A stretch of DNA of 7,886 bases from Patescibacteria group bacterium (GTDB taxonomy: Bacteria > Patescibacteriota > Microgenomatia > UBA10105): assembly GCA_003524845.1 (NCBI GenBank), contig DQGR01000085.1, positions 18,026 to 25,911 on the forward strand, given 5' to 3'. Under the pieces are notes generated by a model. It was not told where the DNA came from. It was given only the letters and a program-made list of their open reading frames with translations, and searched no databases. This document shows, in pieces, positions 6,681 through 7,886 of this stretch (positions are counted from its first letter, which is position 1; each line of letters opens with the position of its first letter). A program made the position numbers and the translations under genes.

Positions 6681-7678
6681 TAAGAAATGTATTGGTTACC
6701 GGAGGCGCCGGATATGTCGGAGCAGTACTGGTGCCGAAACTATTACGTGCAGGTTTTCTTGTCACTGTCTTCGATACCTACTGGTATGGTGATGTATTTA
6801 ACGGAATAATTGACCAGTCCCACCTTAAACAAATTAAGGCAGATCTGCGCGACTATCCGGTGATCAAACAAGCACTTACTGATATTGACGTGGTAATTCA
6901 TCTGGCCTGCATTTCCAATGATCCGAGTTTTGAGTTAAACCAAAATTTGGGCAAATCAATAAATTATGATGCGACCATCCAGCTTTTTGACTCGGCCCAA
7001 AAAGCAGGAGTCAGACGTTTCATTTATGCTTCAACCTCAAGCGTTTACGGCATAAAAAAGGAATCTGAAGTAACTGAAGATTTGACACTTGAACCATTAA
7101 CCGATTACTCAAAGTATAAAGCGCTCAGTGAATTGGAATTGCTTAAAAAATCGAGTGAGAATTTCACCACTCTTGTTGTCCGACCGGCTACTGTCTGCGG
7201 TTACTCTCCCCGCTTGCGGCTTGATTTAACAGTTAATATTTTGACGTTGCATGCGCTGGTCAATAATCAAATTACGGTGTTCGGCGGATCACAACTACGA
7301 CCAAATATCCACATCGAAGACATTACTGACCTGTATGTTAAAACGCTTAAATTTCCCGATAAACAAATAAACGGCAAAATTTTTAATGTTGGATATGAAA
7401 ACCATTCACTTCAGGATATAGCCGAACTGGTGAAAAAAACACTGGCTGACCCGAGTATTACTATTATCACCAAACCAACCAGTGACTTACGTTCCTACAA
7501 AATTTCGTCAGCAAAAATTAAACAAGAACTCGGGTTTATGCCAATTCACACTATTGCCGATGCAATCCAAGATTTACAAACCGCTTATCGAACCGGTAAA
7601 ATTCCTGATGCGTTAACTGACGATCGGTACTACAACATCAAGACAATGAAAAAATTAGCTGCAAAATCTACCCTATGA
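6677..7678 (+). CDS. Extended-SDR nucleotide-sugar epimerase/dehydratase
   Basis: A 333-residue extended SDR acting on a nucleotide-linked sugar with NAD(P). The cofactor loop GGAGYVG is at residues 9-15, D33 (VFDTYWYG) is the ribose-binding acid, and HLACISND (75-82) follows. The catalytic residues are T120 in the STSSVYG stretch and Y144/K148 in YSKYK. The C-terminal half has GGSQLRPNIHIEDI (204-217) and FNVGYEN (236-242), and ends with a DDRYYNIKTMK segment. It is less like GalE than the gene at position 1, so the two epimerases probably act on different sugars. Its ATG overlaps the stop of the HldE-like gene (ATGA at 6677-6680), with no ribosome site, so translation is probably coupled. 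I infer that it works on the sugar activated by that protein. The fold is certain; the reaction could be epimerisation, dehydration or reduction. Confidence 0.9.
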   Translation: MIRNVLVTGGAGYVGAVLVPKLLRAGFLVTVFDTYWYGDVFNGIIDQSHLKQIKADLRDYPVIKQALTDIDVVIHLACISNDPSFELNQNLGKSINYDATIQLFDSAQKAGVRRFIYASTSSVYGIKKESEVTEDLTLEPLTDYSKYKALSELELLKKSSENFTTLVVRPATVCGYSPRLRLDLTVNILTLHALVNNQITVFGGSQLRPNIHIEDITDLYVKTLKFPDKQINGKIFNVGYENHSLQDIAELVKKTLADPSITIITKPTSDLRSYKISSAKIKQELGFMPIHTIADAIQDLQTAYRTGKIPDALTDDRYYNIKTMKKLAAKSTL

Positions 7679-7758
7679 AGTCGACCGGTTTTATAGCCGA
7701 TTATTTCACCCATATTAAACAGGCGCTTGATGATATAAACAAAACGCCTTCACAATGA
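7675..7758 (+). pseudogene. 27-codon remnant resembling the start of a SIS phosphosugar isomerase
   Basis: A 27-residue frame beginning MKSTGFIADYFTHIKQALDD and ending at TGA. It overlaps the epimerase stop through ATGA at 7675-7678 and the next start through ATGA at 7755-7758. The pattern of an F/YIxDY segment followed by an amphipathic helix ending in LDDI is what I recall for the first helix of GmhA-like sedoheptulose-7-phosphate isomerases, which supply heptose 7-phosphate to HldE-type enzymes. Nothing of the SIS core (the GNGGS loop) follows, and the frame after the TGA does not look SIS-like. One explanation is an in-frame internal deletion that kept both coupling overlaps. Alternatives are a genuine small leader ORF or an assembly error. 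The match is by eye to a short segment, so it is tentative. Confidence 0.4.
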
Positions 7759-7886
7759 TTAAAACCTATTTTTTGACAAAAAAAACGCGGCTGCAAATCC
7801 GGGATAATGTACTTACTAAGGCGCTCGCGCTGAAACTCTTTTCCTCTATGCTGTATATCCGGACAGTTGAGGAACTGTTAGTCAAG
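7755..7886 (+). CDS. 2-oxoacid dehydrogenase E1-alpha-like ThDP enzyme, 3'-truncated
   Basis: The first 44 residues of a gene that runs off the window end. After a charged lead of about 26 residues comes LKLFSSMLYIRTVEELLVK, closely similar to the conserved LYRxMLxIRxVEE start of the alpha subunit of pyruvate/acetoin dehydrogenase-type E1 enzymes, which bind ThDP at the alpha/beta interface. The ATG at 7755 overlaps the previous stop in ATGA, and the frame is closed upstream by a TGA at 7731-7733, so 7755 is the first possible ATG. There is no ribosome site. A beta subunit would be expected just downstream. In a sugar locus such a pair could act as a transketolase-like or acyl-transfer enzyme instead of in central metabolism; that is inference. 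The ThDP and catalytic residues lie outside the window. Confidence 0.6.
   Translation, partial: MIKTYFLTKKTRLQIRDNVLTKALALKLFSSMLYIRTVEELLVK

Noticed and set aside
7756..7829. Readthrough of TGA (recoded stop) extending the SIS-like frame
   Set aside because: The frame after the TGA meets a second TGA at 7777-7779 and does not resemble a SIS domain, while TGA ends two well-defined genes here. The next gene starts cleanly in another frame.

Overview
This window looks like part of a bacterial surface-polysaccharide (O-antigen or capsule type) nucleotide-sugar locus. All substantial genes lie on the + strand. TGA acts as an ordinary stop at 6678-6680 and 7676-7678, so the standard bacterial code is in use. 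The DNA is moderately AT-rich by eye. Most genes lack a clear Shine-Dalgarno site, and several have a -10-like box 5-8 bases before the ATG, which suggests leaderless transcripts. This would fit an environmental or uncultivated lineage, but the sequence does not fix the taxon.

Layout. Positions 1-957 hold a 5'-truncated NAD-dependent sugar-nucleotide epimerase. Positions 1043-2263 hold a zinc-finger sugar C-methyltransferase. Positions 2284-3081 hold a classical SDR oxidoreductase, the only gene with a strong ribosome-binding site. A 73-base gap then carries a palindromic GTCATTC...GAATC-type repeat. Positions 3155-4843 hold an acetolactate-synthase-like ThDP enzyme. The next gap, 4844-5141, holds a possible 30-residue minus-strand gene with an extended -10 promoter and an overlapping inverted repeat, plus a promoter for the following + strand genes. 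Positions 5142-6680 hold a bifunctional HldE/RfaE-like protein with its domains in reversed order (nucleotidyltransferase, then PfkB kinase). It is followed by an extended-SDR epimerase (6677-7678), a 27-codon remnant resembling the start of a SIS phosphosugar isomerase (7675-7758), and the start of a 2-oxoacid-dehydrogenase E1-alpha-like ThDP enzyme (7755 to the window end). The last four are chained by ATGA overlaps.

How the genes may work together (inference). The kinase/nucleotidyltransferase, the epimerase and the SIS remnant point to a nucleotide-activated sugar made by a heptose-like route. The C-methyltransferase, the ThDP carboligase-like enzyme and the SDR would add a branch to a keto-sugar and reduce it, in the manner of TylC3/TcaB9 C-methylation or YerE two-carbon transfer in yersiniose synthesis. 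Two different ThDP enzymes, a domain-swapped HldE homologue and an apparently gutted isomerase gene in one locus make it a plausible candidate for an unusual branched-sugar pathway. No glycosyltransferase, transporter or 4,6-dehydratase is visible here, so the product cannot be named.
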